NCBI GenBank assembly: GCA_017512725.1
Contig: JAFWEW010000032.1
Coordinates: 1 to 64,000 of the forward strand
Direction: 5' to 3'
Origin: Solobacterium sp.
GTDB lineage: Bacteria > Bacillota_I > Bacilli_A > Erysipelotrichales > Erysipelotrichaceae
Length of the DNA stretch: 64,000 nt
Shown here: positions 13,435 to 22,138 of the stretch, piece after piece
Layout of the letters: each line of letters starts with the position of its first letter
How positions within the stretch are numbered: the stretch's first letter is position 1
Program-made: the position numbers and the translations under genes
Notes under the pieces: model-generated
The model's input: only the letters and a program-made list of their open reading frames with translations
The model's database searches: none
Told to the model about the DNA's origin: nothing

Positions 13435-14100
13435 ATGTATAAAATCACTGAACTGTATGATCTCGAACATACACTGGCAAAACCGTATCTGGAACAGTTC
13501 GAGTATCCATGGGAAGCTCTGAAGGGATTGAAAGATTATATCGTCGAACTCGGAAGCACCCTTGGAGAAGAATATGAGCAGCGCGAGGAAAACGTCTGGG
13601 TTCACAAAACGGCAACCGTATTCCCGACAGCCTATCTTGGAAGTCCGTGCATCATCGGACCGAACACCGAAGTCCGTCACTGTGCGTTCATCCGCGGCAG
13701 TGCATTAGTCGGAGCGGATTGTGTCGTCGGCAACTCCGTAGAGCTGAAGAACGTAATTCTCTTTGACCATGTTCAGGTACCGCATTACAACTATGTCGGG
13801 GATTCGATTCTTGGTTATTACAGTCATATGGGTGCCGGATCGATTACCAGCAATGTCAAGAGTGATAAGACACTGGTTAAGGTTCATTCCCAGGAAGCAG
13901 ATGATATTGAGACCGGCCTGAAGAAATTCGGTGCCATGCTGGGAGATCATGTCGAAGTCGGCTGCAACTCCGTTCTGAACCCGGGAACCGTGATCGGCCG
14001 CAACTCCAACATCTATCCGACCAGCTGCGTCCGCGGCTATGTGCCGGAAGGTTCGATCTGGAAGACGCATACCGGAGAGATCGTCACAAAAGAACCGTAA
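13435..14100 (+). CDS. Left-handed beta-helix (hexapeptide) acyl/sugar-nucleotide transferase
   Basis: 221 residues built from hexapeptide repeats (for example CIIGPNTEV, ALVGADCVVGNSVELKNVI, GAGSITSN). They resemble the C-terminal acetyltransferase half of GlmU and are often annotated as UDP-N-acetylglucosamine pyrophosphorylase-like. There is no nucleotidyltransferase domain, so only the beta-helix activity is expected; the substrate is unknown. A TTG inside the preceding terminator is in frame, but GAAAGGA before the ATG at 13435 marks the start. It is a single gene with a TATAAT about 45 bases upstream and its own terminator. Confidence 0.8.
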   Translation: MYKITELYDLEHTLAKPYLEQFEYPWEALKGLKDYIVELGSTLGEEYEQREENVWVHKTATVFPTAYLGSPCIIGPNTEVRHCAFIRGSALVGADCVVGNSVELKNVILFDHVQVPHYNYVGDSILGYYSHMGAGSITSNVKSDKTLVKVHSQEADDIETGLKKFGAMLGDHVEVGCNSVLNPGTVIGRNSNIYPTSCVRGYVPEGSIWKTHTGEIVTKEP

Positions 14101-14107
14101 GGAACAG

Positions 14108-14135
14108 ACGCTTTCGTGAAAACGGAAGCGTTTTT
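14108..14135 (+). terminator. Terminator of the hexapeptide transferase gene
   Basis: Stem ACGCTTtCG/CGgAAGCGT with loop TGAAAA, followed by TTTTTCT. Confidence 0.85.
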
Positions 14136-14184
14136 CTATGGCGATTATCATATAATTAAAAAAAGAAGAGGAGACAAGCAGTCT

Positions 14185-14817
14185 ATGAAAGAAGCTGTCA
14201 AGGAGATCAACCGGCAGCGTATTGCCCGTCTTGCAAAAAAACTGGAAGAACATAATTTTGGTGTTACGGTAACGGAAACCGCACAGGAGGCTTTTGAGTT
14301 TCTGAAACGGGAGATCCCGAAACACAGTACGATCGGTACCGGCGGCAGCGTGACGCTGGATGAACTCGGCGTGATCGAATGGCTTACCGGCAATCCGGAC
14401 TATCAGTTTCTGGACCGGTTCCATACCGATGACCGGAAAAAGATCTTTCGGGAGAGTCTGCTTGCGGATGTATATCTGACCAGCACCAACGCCATTACGA
14501 TGGATGGAATGCTGTATAACGTTGATGGAACCGGGAACCGCCTTGCGGCACTGATTTACGGACCGGACAAGGTATATGTAATTGCCGGTGTAAACAAGAT
14601 CGTTCCCGATCTTGAAGCGGCGAAGAAGCGGGTGGAAAACCATACGGCACCGGCGAACTGCGTGCGTCTGAAAAAGGACAACCCGTGTGTCAAAATCGGC
14701 GAGTGCGCCCACTGCAATCACGCCACAACCATCTGCAATCAATATGTAACCACCCGCAGAAGCGGGGAAAAGGGCAGGATCCATGTGATCCTGGTCAATG
14801 AGGAACTTGGATATTAA
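14185..14817 (+). CDS. LUD-domain protein (LutC/YkgG-like, DUF162)
   Basis: 210 residues with the LUD fold seen in lactate utilisation proteins: STIGTGGSVTLDELG, then LTSTNAITMDGMLYNVDGTGNRLAALIYGP, and a C-terminal cysteine cluster (CVKIGECAHCNHATTIC) that may bind metal. Stand-alone LUD proteins of this kind are common in anaerobes and have no firm function. The ATG at 14185 follows AGAAGAGGAG; the upstream in-frame ATG at 14116 lies in the terminator and is rejected. A small membrane protein follows closely. Confidence 0.75.
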   Translation: MKEAVKEINRQRIARLAKKLEEHNFGVTVTETAQEAFEFLKREIPKHSTIGTGGSVTLDELGVIEWLTGNPDYQFLDRFHTDDRKKIFRESLLADVYLTSTNAITMDGMLYNVDGTGNRLAALIYGPDKVYVIAGVNKIVPDLEAAKKRVENHTAPANCVRLKKDNPCVKIGECAHCNHATTICNQYVTTRRSGEKGRIHVILVNEELGY

Positions 14818-14831
14818 GGGGGATCGAAGCT

Positions 14832-15308
14832 ATGGACCAGTTAAGTAATATCATTCTGACAATTATGTTTTCAGCCATCGCAGTATGGCTGTTCTACGGT
14901 TACTCGAAGACAAGGAACCTGATTTACAAGGACAAGCTCTGGAGTATGACCCGGATCTTCTTTCTGATCGCCGGAGTATTCTGTATTCTTTCCGCGCTGG
15001 TTTATACCAGTGCGCTGGACTGGATAAGGCTTACGGCGATGCTGCTGTGCGTGATCGCGTTCTTCCTTGTCCGGGATGGAATCGGTGAAGACGGGTTCGG
15101 CGTCATGGGCCGGTTCTATCCGTTTGAGAAAGTCCGTGCATATGATTACGGCGATTACAAAAAGGATCAGTTCAAGGTCTTCTTTATTCCGGAAGGGGAT
15201 GATACTCCGGTATCGGTTGCACTGCTGAATTCCCAGAAGGATGAGATTCTTGCGTTTCTGAAATCAAAGATCGGGAAAAAGTATACCCGCATGAAGAAGA
15301 AAGGATAA
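14832..15308 (+). CDS. Small membrane protein of unknown function
   Basis: 158 residues. There is one N-terminal membrane segment (about 5-25), a pair at about 42-85, and a soluble C-terminal part with a PEGDDTPVSVALLNSQKDEILAFL stretch that resembles PH-like or DUF5673-type tails. I cannot name the family. AAGGGGGAT precedes the ATG, 14 bases after the LUD gene, and pncB begins 7 bases downstream, so it may be co-transcribed with the NAD genes. Confidence 0.6.
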   Translation: MDQLSNIILTIMFSAIAVWLFYGYSKTRNLIYKDKLWSMTRIFFLIAGVFCILSALVYTSALDWIRLTAMLLCVIAFFLVRDGIGEDGFGVMGRFYPFEKVRAYDYGDYKKDQFKVFFIPEGDDTPVSVALLNSQKDEILAFLKSKIGKKYTRMKKKG

Positions 15309-15315
15309 TGAAGTT

Positions 15316-16833
15316 ATGAGTGAGATCAAAGTTCAGGCGTATGTACCGGATGAGGATTATGACAATCCTGCAATGGTGACGGATTTCTATGAATTTACCA
15401 TGGCGAACTGTCTGTTTCTCCATGGGTACAAGGATACCGTCATGGTATTCGACATGTTTTTCCGGGAGAACCCCGATGATCAGGGTTATGCGATCTCCTG
15501 CGGACAGCACAAGCTGGTCAAGTTCCTGCTGAATTATCATTTCAACGAACAGGATCTGATCTGGCTGCGCTCCAAGGGAATGAGCCAGGAATTCTGCGAT
15601 TATCTGCGTACCTACAAGTGGAAGGGCGATGTATACATGTTGAGAGAAGGCACGGTATGTTACCCGCAGGTACCGATGGTCCGGATCGAGTGCGATATGG
15701 TCGGTGCGATCCTGATTGAGACGTATCTCCTGCAGACAATGAATTTCCATTCCCTGATTGCCACAAAGGCAACCAAGATTTCCGGTCTGTCGATCCATCA
15801 GCCGAGAAACGTCATGGAATTCGGCACAAGACGTGCCCAGGGTGCCAGTGCCGGCAATGACGGTGCCTATGCCGCAGTGCTGGGCGGCTGTATCGGAACC
15901 GCAAACTGTCTTGCGGAAATGAAGTATGGACCGGACGTCAAGGCAGTGGGAACGATTGCCCACAGCTTCATTGAATTCTATCCGACGGAACTGGATGCGT
16001 TCCGTGCCTATGCGGAAACCTATCCGGACAGTGTTTCACTGCTGCTGGATACCTACAACATCTTTGAATCCGGTCTTCCGAACATGATCCAGCTGGATAA
16101 TGAGCTGATTGCCAAGTATCCGGATGATCCGAACAAACGCGTCAAGAGCGCCCGGATCGATTCCGGTGACCTTGCCCGCGGATACAAGCGTCTGAGAAAG
16201 GCACTGGACAAAGCCGGCAAGCCATACATCAAGCTCGTTGCCTCCAACAGCCTGGATGAAAAGAAGATGGCAAACATGGAATTGTATGAAGATGCGCACT
16301 TTGATTCCTATGGGGTCGGCGAGAAGCTGATCACCAGCGCTACCGATCCGGTATTCGGCGGTGTATACAAACTGGTCGCAGTCAAGGAAGCAGATGGCAC
16401 CTACACCCCGAAGATGAAATGTTCCGATACCGTATCCAAGGCAATCATCCCGGGCAAACTGATGGCATGGCGTGTCTTTGATGAAGACGGGAAGGGACAG
16501 TGCGATATTATCGCCATGGATGATGAAGTCATTGAAAATGGTGTCCCGATCACGGTAGTCAATCTTGATCCGGATGCGTTTGATCCTCTGCAGACGATTA
16601 TTCCGGTTCATGTGGAACGGATCCTGGTCCCGCATATCCTCAATGGCGAACTGGTAATCGATCTTCCGACCATCGCCCAGAAAAAGGATTATATCCGGGA
16701 ACAGCTGGAAAACCGTGTATGGGAATCCGAACTCCGTCCGGAATTCCCGCATAAGCATTACGTTGACCTGACGCAGAAGGTGGCCAAGTGCAGGGAAGAC
16801 ATGTACAAGAAGCTGCACGGAGGAAAGATTTGA
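15316..16833 (+). CDS. pncB: Nicotinate phosphoribosyltransferase
   Basis: Makes nicotinate mononucleotide from nicotinate, PRPP and ATP, the entry step of NAD salvage. The N-terminal TDFYEFTMANC, the central EFGTRRAQGA and the substrate-binding ARIDSGDLA are family hallmarks; 505 residues is the long bacterial form. AAAGGA lies upstream of the ATG. Its TGA stop overlaps the TTG start of nadD, giving direct translational coupling. Confidence 0.95.
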   Translation: MSEIKVQAYVPDEDYDNPAMVTDFYEFTMANCLFLHGYKDTVMVFDMFFRENPDDQGYAISCGQHKLVKFLLNYHFNEQDLIWLRSKGMSQEFCDYLRTYKWKGDVYMLREGTVCYPQVPMVRIECDMVGAILIETYLLQTMNFHSLIATKATKISGLSIHQPRNVMEFGTRRAQGASAGNDGAYAAVLGGCIGTANCLAEMKYGPDVKAVGTIAHSFIEFYPTELDAFRAYAETYPDSVSLLLDTYNIFESGLPNMIQLDNELIAKYPDDPNKRVKSARIDSGDLARGYKRLRKALDKAGKPYIKLVASNSLDEKKMANMELYEDAHFDSYGVGEKLITSATDPVFGGVYKLVAVKEADGTYTPKMKCSDTVSKAIIPGKLMAWRVFDEDGKGQCDIIAMDDEVIENGVPITVVNLDPDAFDPLQTIIPVHVERILVPHILNGELVIDLPTIAQKKDYIREQLENRVWESELRPEFPHKHYVDLTQKVAKCREDMYKKLHGGKI

Positions 16834-17465
16834 GCAGGGCACTTGTATTCGGCGGTGCGTTCAATCCGCCGACCCGCGCACATATTGAACTTGCGGAATT
16901 TGCGATGAAGGAAACCGGCTTTGACAAGGTAATCTTTGTGCCGACAAAGCAGACCTATATTGCGGATGAGCAGGGAAAAGAATATGTGTTTTCCGACGAA
17001 GAACGGCTGAAGATGCTGGATGCGGTAGCGGCAGATCATCCCTGGATGGAAGTTTCGCGGTTTGAAATAGAATCGGAGACCCAGCCGCGCACTTACAAAA
17101 CCCTGTGCCATTTCCGGGAGGGCGGCGATACGTGTTCGCTGCTGTTTGGCTCCGACAAGCTGCCGGAGCTGGAAACGGTATGGCGCTATGTGGAAGAAAT
17201 CGCAAACGAATTCGGCATTGTCTGCATGAAGCGCAGCGATGATGACCCGGAAGCACTGATCGACAGCGATCCGTATCTGAGAACACTGAAACCGTATATC
17301 CGGCTGATTGAGACACCGGCATCGACCCGGTTCGTGTCCAGTACGAAGATCCGTGTACGTCTGGCAGAAATGAACCGGGAATTTCAGCAGCTGAGCAATG
17401 ATACGCCAACAGAACTTCATGACATACTGCTTGAAGTAATCGGCGGGAAAGGATTAACGGCATGA
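16830..17465 (+). CDS. nadD: Nicotinate-nucleotide adenylyltransferase
   Basis: Converts nicotinate mononucleotide to deamido-NAD, the second step after PncB. The nucleotidyltransferase motif GGAFNPPTRAH is near the N-terminus and STKIRVRL near the C-terminus is the ISSTxIR-type motif. An in-frame ATG at 16788 lies inside pncB. The TTG at 16830, 6 bases after GGAGG, starts the conserved LSRALVFGGAFNPP and is preferred (211 residues). It overlaps pncB by four bases (TTGA) and nadE by four bases (ATGA). Confidence 0.9.
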   Translation: MSRALVFGGAFNPPTRAHIELAEFAMKETGFDKVIFVPTKQTYIADEQGKEYVFSDEERLKMLDAVAADHPWMEVSRFEIESETQPRTYKTLCHFREGGDTCSLLFGSDKLPELETVWRYVEEIANEFGIVCMKRSDDDPEALIDSDPYLRTLKPYIRLIETPASTRFVSSTKIRVRLAEMNREFQQLSNDTPTELHDILLEVIGGKGLTA

Positions 17466-19417
17466 AGAATCGGATGATCAAGGCAGGTACTGCAGCAGTA
17501 CCAATGAAGGTTGGAAATGTTTCCTTCAATACCGATGCGATCATTGAAATGATGAATACCGCAAAGGACTGCGGTATTCTCGTATTTCCGGAGATGTGTA
17601 TTTCCGGCTATACCTGCGGCGATCTCTTCAACCAGGAAGCGTTATTAAGCGCCTGTGAAGAAGGCCTGCGGAAAATTGCAGAGGCAAGCGCAAAGCGAAA
17701 AGGCCTGACGCTAGTTGTTGGTCTCCCGGTAAAATTTCAGAACTGCCTGTACAATACCGCTGCGATCGTATCCGAAGGCGTGATTGCCGGTATTGTTCCG
17801 AAGGTCAATGTTCCTTCCTACAGTGAATTCTATGAGACCCGCTGGTTCACTTCCGGAAAAGATGTCATCGGAAGAGAACTGCAGATCGCAGGGCAGCGGG
17901 TTCCGTTTGGAATTGATATCCTCGCCGAGGATGAAACGGTATCGGCTGTACTTGGCATTGATATCTGTGAAGACCTCTGGGTACCGGACCGTCCGAGCAC
18001 GCATGCCTGTCTTGCGGGCGCAAATCTGATTGCCAATCTTTCGGCCAGTGATGAGATCATTGGCAAGGCGGATTACCGCAGGAACCTGGTGCTGCACCAG
18101 AGTGCAGACTGTTACTGCGGCTATATCTACTGCAGTTCCACCGTCGATGAATCATCCACGGATCTTGTCTTCTCCGGACATTCGATGATCGCCTCCAACG
18201 GAAAGATGCTCGCGGAGATGATCTATCCTTCCAGGCCGACCCTGAAGACCGGCGTCATTGATCTTGACGCTCTGGAATATAACCGGATCCACCAGAATAC
18301 GTTTGTGACGGAATCGGATGACTGGTACCGTCGGGTAAAGGTTCATGTAAAGCCGCTTGGCGGCAAGCCGGAAACCTCTGTTGATCTTCTGGTCAAAAAC
18401 CTGAAGAAAGAGTCCTATACCGTTGCCCGCATGCCGTTTGTGCCGAAGGATGATACGGAGCTGGCAAAGCGCTGTGCACGGATCCTTGAGATTCAGGCAA
18501 ACGGACTGGCAACCCGGATCCGGGCAACGAATATTAAAACTCTGGTGATCGGTGTGTCGGGAGGGCTCGACAGTACACTGGCACTGCTGGTATGCAATGA
18601 AGCCAGAAAGCTGGTCGATGGAGTCCGTATCATTGCCTACACCATGCCAAGCAAAGGCAATACCAGTGATCGTACATACAAGAATGCGGTCGATCTGATG
18701 AAGAGCCTGAAGGCAGAGATCCGGGAAGTGGAAATCGGAGCTCCGGTAAAGGATCATCTGATCACGCTTGGTCATGGTGGAGAATACAAGGGCGATGGGG
18801 ATACGACTTATGAAAACGCTCAGGCAAGAATGCGTACGTATATCCTGATGGATGCGGCAAATATGGAAAATGGTCTGGTTGTCGGTACCGGAGATCTTTC
18901 GGAACTGGCACTTGGCTGGTGTACCTATAACGGAGACCATATGTCCATGTATGGAGTCAACGGTTCCGTTCCCAAGACACTGGTCCAGTATATCTGCCGC
19001 GCGTATGCGTTGACCTGCGGGGATAAGAAGCTGAAGAACGTCCTGTTGGATATTGTTGGTACACCGATCTCACCGGAACTGACACCGAACAAAAAGGGAG
19101 TCATTGCCCAGAAGACAGAAGAAAAGATCGGCAAATACGATCTGAACGATTTCTTCCTCTACTATGTGATGCGCTGGGGATTTGGTCCGGAAAAGATCAT
19201 GACATTGGCAATGCTTGCCTATGATGATCTGGATAAAGAGGCGATTCGCACTGCATTATCCCGCTTCTATAACCGGTTCTTCTACCAGCAGTTCAAACGG
19301 AGCTGTCTGCCGGATGGACCGAAGGTCGGTACGGTTACCCTCAGCCCGAGAGGCGACTGGCGCATGCCGAGTGATGCCTCCGTCAGTCTCTGGCAGGAAA
19401 TTCTGAAAAAGGCGTAA
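17462..19417 (+). CDS. nadE: Glutamine-dependent NAD+ synthetase
   Basis: Amidates deamido-NAD to NAD. The N-terminal half is a CN-hydrolase/glutaminase domain (FPEMCISGYTCGDL; nucleophile in GIDICEDLW). The C-terminal half is the synthetase with the P-loop GVSGGLDSTLAL, together 651 residues. It ends the pncB-nadD-nadE operon, which carries the complete nicotinate-to-NAD route. The ATG overlaps the nadD stop. Confidence 0.95.
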   Translation: MKNRMIKAGTAAVPMKVGNVSFNTDAIIEMMNTAKDCGILVFPEMCISGYTCGDLFNQEALLSACEEGLRKIAEASAKRKGLTLVVGLPVKFQNCLYNTAAIVSEGVIAGIVPKVNVPSYSEFYETRWFTSGKDVIGRELQIAGQRVPFGIDILAEDETVSAVLGIDICEDLWVPDRPSTHACLAGANLIANLSASDEIIGKADYRRNLVLHQSADCYCGYIYCSSTVDESSTDLVFSGHSMIASNGKMLAEMIYPSRPTLKTGVIDLDALEYNRIHQNTFVTESDDWYRRVKVHVKPLGGKPETSVDLLVKNLKKESYTVARMPFVPKDDTELAKRCARILEIQANGLATRIRATNIKTLVIGVSGGLDSTLALLVCNEARKLVDGVRIIAYTMPSKGNTSDRTYKNAVDLMKSLKAEIREVEIGAPVKDHLITLGHGGEYKGDGDTTYENAQARMRTYILMDAANMENGLVVGTGDLSELALGWCTYNGDHMSMYGVNGSVPKTLVQYICRAYALTCGDKKLKNVLLDIVGTPISPELTPNKKGVIAQKTEEKIGKYDLNDFFLYYVMRWGFGPEKIMTLAMLAYDDLDKEAIRTALSRFYNRFFYQQFKRSCLPDGPKVGTVTLSPRGDWRMPSDASVSLWQEILKKA

Positions 19418-19422
19418 GAGAT

Positions 19423-19460
19423 AGAAGCTTTCCGTAGAAGGAGAGCTTCTTTTCTTTTAT
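19423..19460 (+). terminator. Terminator of the NAD operon
   Basis: Stem AGAAGCTtTCC/GGAgAGCTTCT followed by TTTCTTTT. The T-run merges into the -10 box of the next gene. Confidence 0.85.
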
Positions 19461-19463
19461 AAT
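19458..19463 (+). promoter_or_regulatory. -10 box directly upstream of the HAD gene
   Basis: TATAAT ends 10 bases before the ATG at 19474, and there is no Shine-Dalgarno in the gap. The transcript would start at or next to the start codon. No good -35 is visible. Confidence 0.5.
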
Positions 19464-19473
19464 AAGCATCGCT

Positions 19474-20103
19474 ATGAAAACGATTATCTGGGACTACAAC
19501 GGAACGATTATTGATGATGTAAAGCTTTGTCTGGATGTGGAAAAATTTATGCTCAAGGAGCGGGAAATGTTTTCCGAATACACGCTTGAAGATTATAAGG
19601 ATCTGTTCTGTTTCCCGGTGATCGATTACTACAAGAAGCTCGGATATACATTTGAACGGGAATCCTATGAAGAGGTTTCCGTGGAATTCAATTACTTATA
19701 TGATCTCGGTTTCAATACCTGCACGCTGATTGACGGGGTAATGGAGAAGATACAGGAATCTTCGTCGCTTGGATATCGGAATGTGATCCTTTCTGCCTGC
19801 CGCCACGATAAACTCGAAAAACAGACGGAACAGCTCAAGATAGCCAAGTATTTTGAAGAGATCATGGGAATCGACAATGATCTGGCGCATTCCAAGATCG
19901 ATCTGGCAAAAGGGTGGATGGATTCCAGCAGTGTCAGACCGGAGGACTGTATGTTCATCGGTGACAGTATTCATGATATGGAAACCGCTCAGGCAATCGG
20001 AGTTGAAAACTATCTTCTTGTAGCCTGCGGTCATCAAAGCTATAAAGTACTGAAGGGTGCAACTGACAAAGTCGTAAAGACCATGTATGAGGTGATTCTT
20101 TGA
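19474..20103 (+). CDS. HAD-superfamily hydrolase, phosphoglycolate-phosphatase-like
   Basis: 209 residues. Motif I is WDYNGTI, in which the second Asp of the usual DxD is Asn; this variant (D-x-N-G-T) recurs in a subgroup of Firmicute HAD proteins. Motif II lies near VILSACRHDKLE, and motif IV is MFIGDSIHDMETA with both acids kept. It is probably a small phosphatase; the substrate is unknown. It starts without a visible ribosome binding site, and its TGA overlaps the TTG start of rlmD. Confidence 0.75.
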   Translation: MKTIIWDYNGTIIDDVKLCLDVEKFMLKEREMFSEYTLEDYKDLFCFPVIDYYKKLGYTFERESYEEVSVEFNYLYDLGFNTCTLIDGVMEKIQESSSLGYRNVILSACRHDKLEKQTEQLKIAKYFEEIMGIDNDLAHSKIDLAKGWMDSSSVRPEDCMFIGDSIHDMETAQAIGVENYLLVACGHQSYKVLKGATDKVVKTMYEVIL

Positions 20104-21230
20104 AGTGTCCGGTACAGAAACAGTGCGGCGCCTGCACAATGATTACCACTTCCTATCCGGAAACACTGCATAAAAAACGAAAAAAGATTATGCGTCTCTA
20201 TCCGGACAAGAAGGTGGAAATGGTTCTCGGAATGGAGGATCCTTTTCATTATCGTCATAAGGTTTATGCCTCATTCCGCAGAACGAAAGACGGTCATTTG
20301 ATCGCTGGACTGTATGAAGAGGGGACACACCGCATCGTACCGACCTCAGACTGCCTGATCCAGAATGAAACCGCCAATGCCATTATCCGAGACTTTACGG
20401 AAATTGCAGACGGCATGAAACTTACTGCTTATCATGAAGATACCGGTTTCGGTATCCTGAGACATTTGTATGTACGGGTATCCAGAAGTGACGGTTCCGT
20501 TCTGCTGGTGATCGTTATTGGAAGCAGAGAACTGCCGGGATCGAAGAAGCTTGTTTCAAAACTGCTTCAGATCCATCCGGAGATCAAAACCATTATCGTA
20601 AATCAGAATCACCGAAAGACATCTATGGTTTTGGGAGACCGGGAAAAAGTGATCTATGGACCGGGCTATATCTTTGATGAGATTTCTGGGATTCGCTTCC
20701 GGATTTCTTGCCATTCGTTTTTTCAGGTAAATCCGGTTCAGACCGAGGTGCTGTATCGGACTGCACTTGATCTCGCTCAGCTTAAGAGCAGTGATGAAGT
20801 GGTGGATCTTTGTTGTGGAATCGGTACGATCACACTGCTTGCGGCAGAAACGGTGAAACATGTGACCGGCGTAGAAGTCGTGCCCCAGGCAATCAAAGAC
20901 GCTAAAGAAAATGCGAAACAGAACGGAATCAAAAATGCTTCATTTATCTGTGATGATATAGCGCATTATCTGTACAAGAATGAAATAAATCCAGATGTTG
21001 TAATTGCGGATCCGCCTAGAAGTGGTTTGGGCAAGACCGTTTCCGAAGCACTTGGCCGTAGCGAGGTAAAGAAAATCGTATATGTTTCCTGCAATCCGGA
21101 AACACAGAAGACAGACTGTGAAATTTTAAGCAGGTATGGGTATGAAATAAAAAGAATTATACCCGTTGATATGTTCTGTTTTACGGATCACGTCGAGTGC
21201 GTAGTATTGATGTCAAGACAAAATACATAA
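20100..21230 (+). CDS. rlmD: 23S rRNA (uracil-C5)-methyltransferase, RlmD/RumA family
   Basis: SAM-dependent RNA m5U methyltransferase of 376 residues. It starts with the 4Fe-4S cysteine pattern CPVQKQCGACTM, lacks an N-terminal TRAM domain, and has the SAM motif VDLCCGIGTITL, DPPRSGLG and the catalytic-cysteine motif VSCNPETQ. Because of the short form the exact target uridine is uncertain (RlmD, RlmCD or TrmA-like). The TTG start overlaps the HAD stop. Its last codons (HVECVVLM) form the left copy of a repeated att-like sequence, showing that the gene is an integration target. Confidence 0.88.
   Translation: MKCPVQKQCGACTMITTSYPETLHKKRKKIMRLYPDKKVEMVLGMEDPFHYRHKVYASFRRTKDGHLIAGLYEEGTHRIVPTSDCLIQNETANAIIRDFTEIADGMKLTAYHEDTGFGILRHLYVRVSRSDGSVLLVIVIGSRELPGSKKLVSKLLQIHPEIKTIIVNQNHRKTSMVLGDREKVIYGPGYIFDEISGIRFRISCHSFFQVNPVQTEVLYRTALDLAQLKSSDEVVDLCCGIGTITLLAAETVKHVTGVEVVPQAIKDAKENAKQNGIKNASFICDDIAHYLYKNEINPDVVIADPPRSGLGKTVSEALGRSEVKKIVYVSCNPETQKTDCEILSRYGYEIKRIIPVDMFCFTDHVECVVLMSRQNT
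21189..21214 (+). repeat. att-like sequence, left copy (3' end of rlmD)
   Basis: Bases in the last codons of rlmD match 21 of 26 positions at 23400-23425, with an uninterrupted 11-base core GTCGAGTGCGT. The 3' end of the rum/rlmD gene is an established integration site for streptococcal ICEs and phages, so this is read as attL or a restored target. Confidence 0.7.
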
Positions 21231-21252
21231 GGTAGCTGAAAAGCCCAGTATA

Positions 21253-21317
21253 CAAGGCGTTTCCGCGAGCAGGGAGAGGAATTGAAAAGGTCTGCTTACG
21301 GAAATGCCTTGTTTTTT
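21253..21317 (+). terminator. Terminator of HAD-rlmD
   Basis: A 13-base arm CAAGGCGTTTCCG pairs with CGGAAATGCCTTG (one mismatch) across a 33-base loop and is followed by TTTTTT. Confidence 0.85.
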
Positions 21318-21358
21318 ATTGCTCAAAACGACTCTGCGGAAACTGCTCCAGGAGGGCA

Positions 21359-21448
21359 GGTCGAGTTGACAACATTGTTAAAGGACAGGGTTGAGTTGAT
21401 AAGATGGTTATACGGGTGGGTTGAGTTGACAGAATTCTTAATACTCTC
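21359..21448 (+). repeat. Three direct repeats with 30-base periodicity
   Basis: The 13-base motif GGTYGAGTTGAYA begins at 21359, 21389 and 21419, exactly 30 bases apart; the remaining 17 bases of each unit differ. They lie just inside the left att-like site. Possible readings are integrase arm-binding sites or a decayed short-repeat coding sequence. Confidence 0.75.
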
Positions 21449-21507
21449 ATCTATAAAAAAAACAGCCGGAATTAAACCGACTGCTCCTTCGTCAGCGCTG
21501 ATATAGA

Positions 21508-22110
21508 TCAACGGTAATTCTTATCCCAGATCTCTTTTGCGATGACCTGAACCTTTTTGATAAACGCGTAGCTCTGGGTCTTCTCGGTCCCGAGGTCTAC
21601 CTCCGTCAGGATCTCGCCTTTCTTGGCTCCGTCACGCAGCATCTGGATGATGTGAGCGTAGGTCGGGTCCAACTTAGCCAGGTCTTCCAGCAGCGAATTG
21701 AAGCACATCTCCAGCATGAAGTTATCCTCGTGCTCGGTTGTGCCGGTGGGATCGAAGCCTTTGCGGTCATCGTCTTCTGCCGCTTCCAGCATCTCCTCGA
21801 TGGAGGCGAATTCGCTCCACTCATCCTTCTGAAAACGCTTGAGGTAGCGGCTGACCTGATCGTTGAAGTATTTCATGGACTGGTCCAGCTCGTATTTCTT
21901 GACCTGGATGAAGGCGACCGGAACACCTTCTCCGCATCTCGGGAAGTGCCAGGTTTCTGCATTATCCCAGATCAGCCCCAGCTCCTTCAGATAGTCATGG
22001 AAGTCGTCATCAATGACGACCGGTGCCAAGGTCTCGTCAGGGCGGCAAGGAACATTGTTGAAAGGTTTACGGTTACTAAAGTCTCTGTAATGATTGTCTT
22101 TGTTTTGCAC
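21508..22110 (-). CDS. Mobile-element protein with sigma-70-region-4-like C-terminus
   Basis: 200 residues from a GTG that follows AAGGAGGG by 9 bases. The first half (NKDNHYRDFSNRKPFN, later VVIDDDFHDYLKELGLIW) and the acidic middle are not a domain I can name. The end, LDPTYAHIIQMLRDG followed by KTQSYAFIKKVQ, looks like the helix-turn-helix of sigma-70 region 4 as carried by integrative elements of gut Firmicutes. It lies between the rlmD att-like copies and is the best-preserved gene of the scar. A regulator of a lost element is inferred. Confidence 0.6.
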   Translation of the reverse strand: MQNKDNHYRDFSNRKPFNNVPCRPDETLAPVVIDDDFHDYLKELGLIWDNAETWHFPRCGEGVPVAFIQVKKYELDQSMKYFNDQVSRYLKRFQKDEWSEFASIEEMLEAAEDDDRKGFDPTGTTEHEDNFMLEMCFNSLLEDLAKLDPTYAHIIQMLRDGAKKGEILTEVDLGTEKTQSYAFIKKVQVIAKEIWDKNYR

Positions 22111-22138
22111 GAAAAAGCCCTCCTTCGGCTTTGCCGAA
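22111..22138 (-). promoter_or_regulatory. Overlapping hairpins at the ribosome binding site of the sigma-like gene
   Basis: On the minus strand TTCGGC-AAA-GCCGAA directly abuts GGAGGG. An alternative stem AAAGCC/GGCTTT would enclose the Shine-Dalgarno and is followed by Ts. The two structures exclude each other, as in an attenuator or a translational switch. Confidence 0.4.

Noticed and set aside
21359-21448. 30-base repeats as a CRISPR array
   Set aside because: Only 13 of 30 bases are conserved, the repeat part is too short, there are just three units and no cas gene is present.
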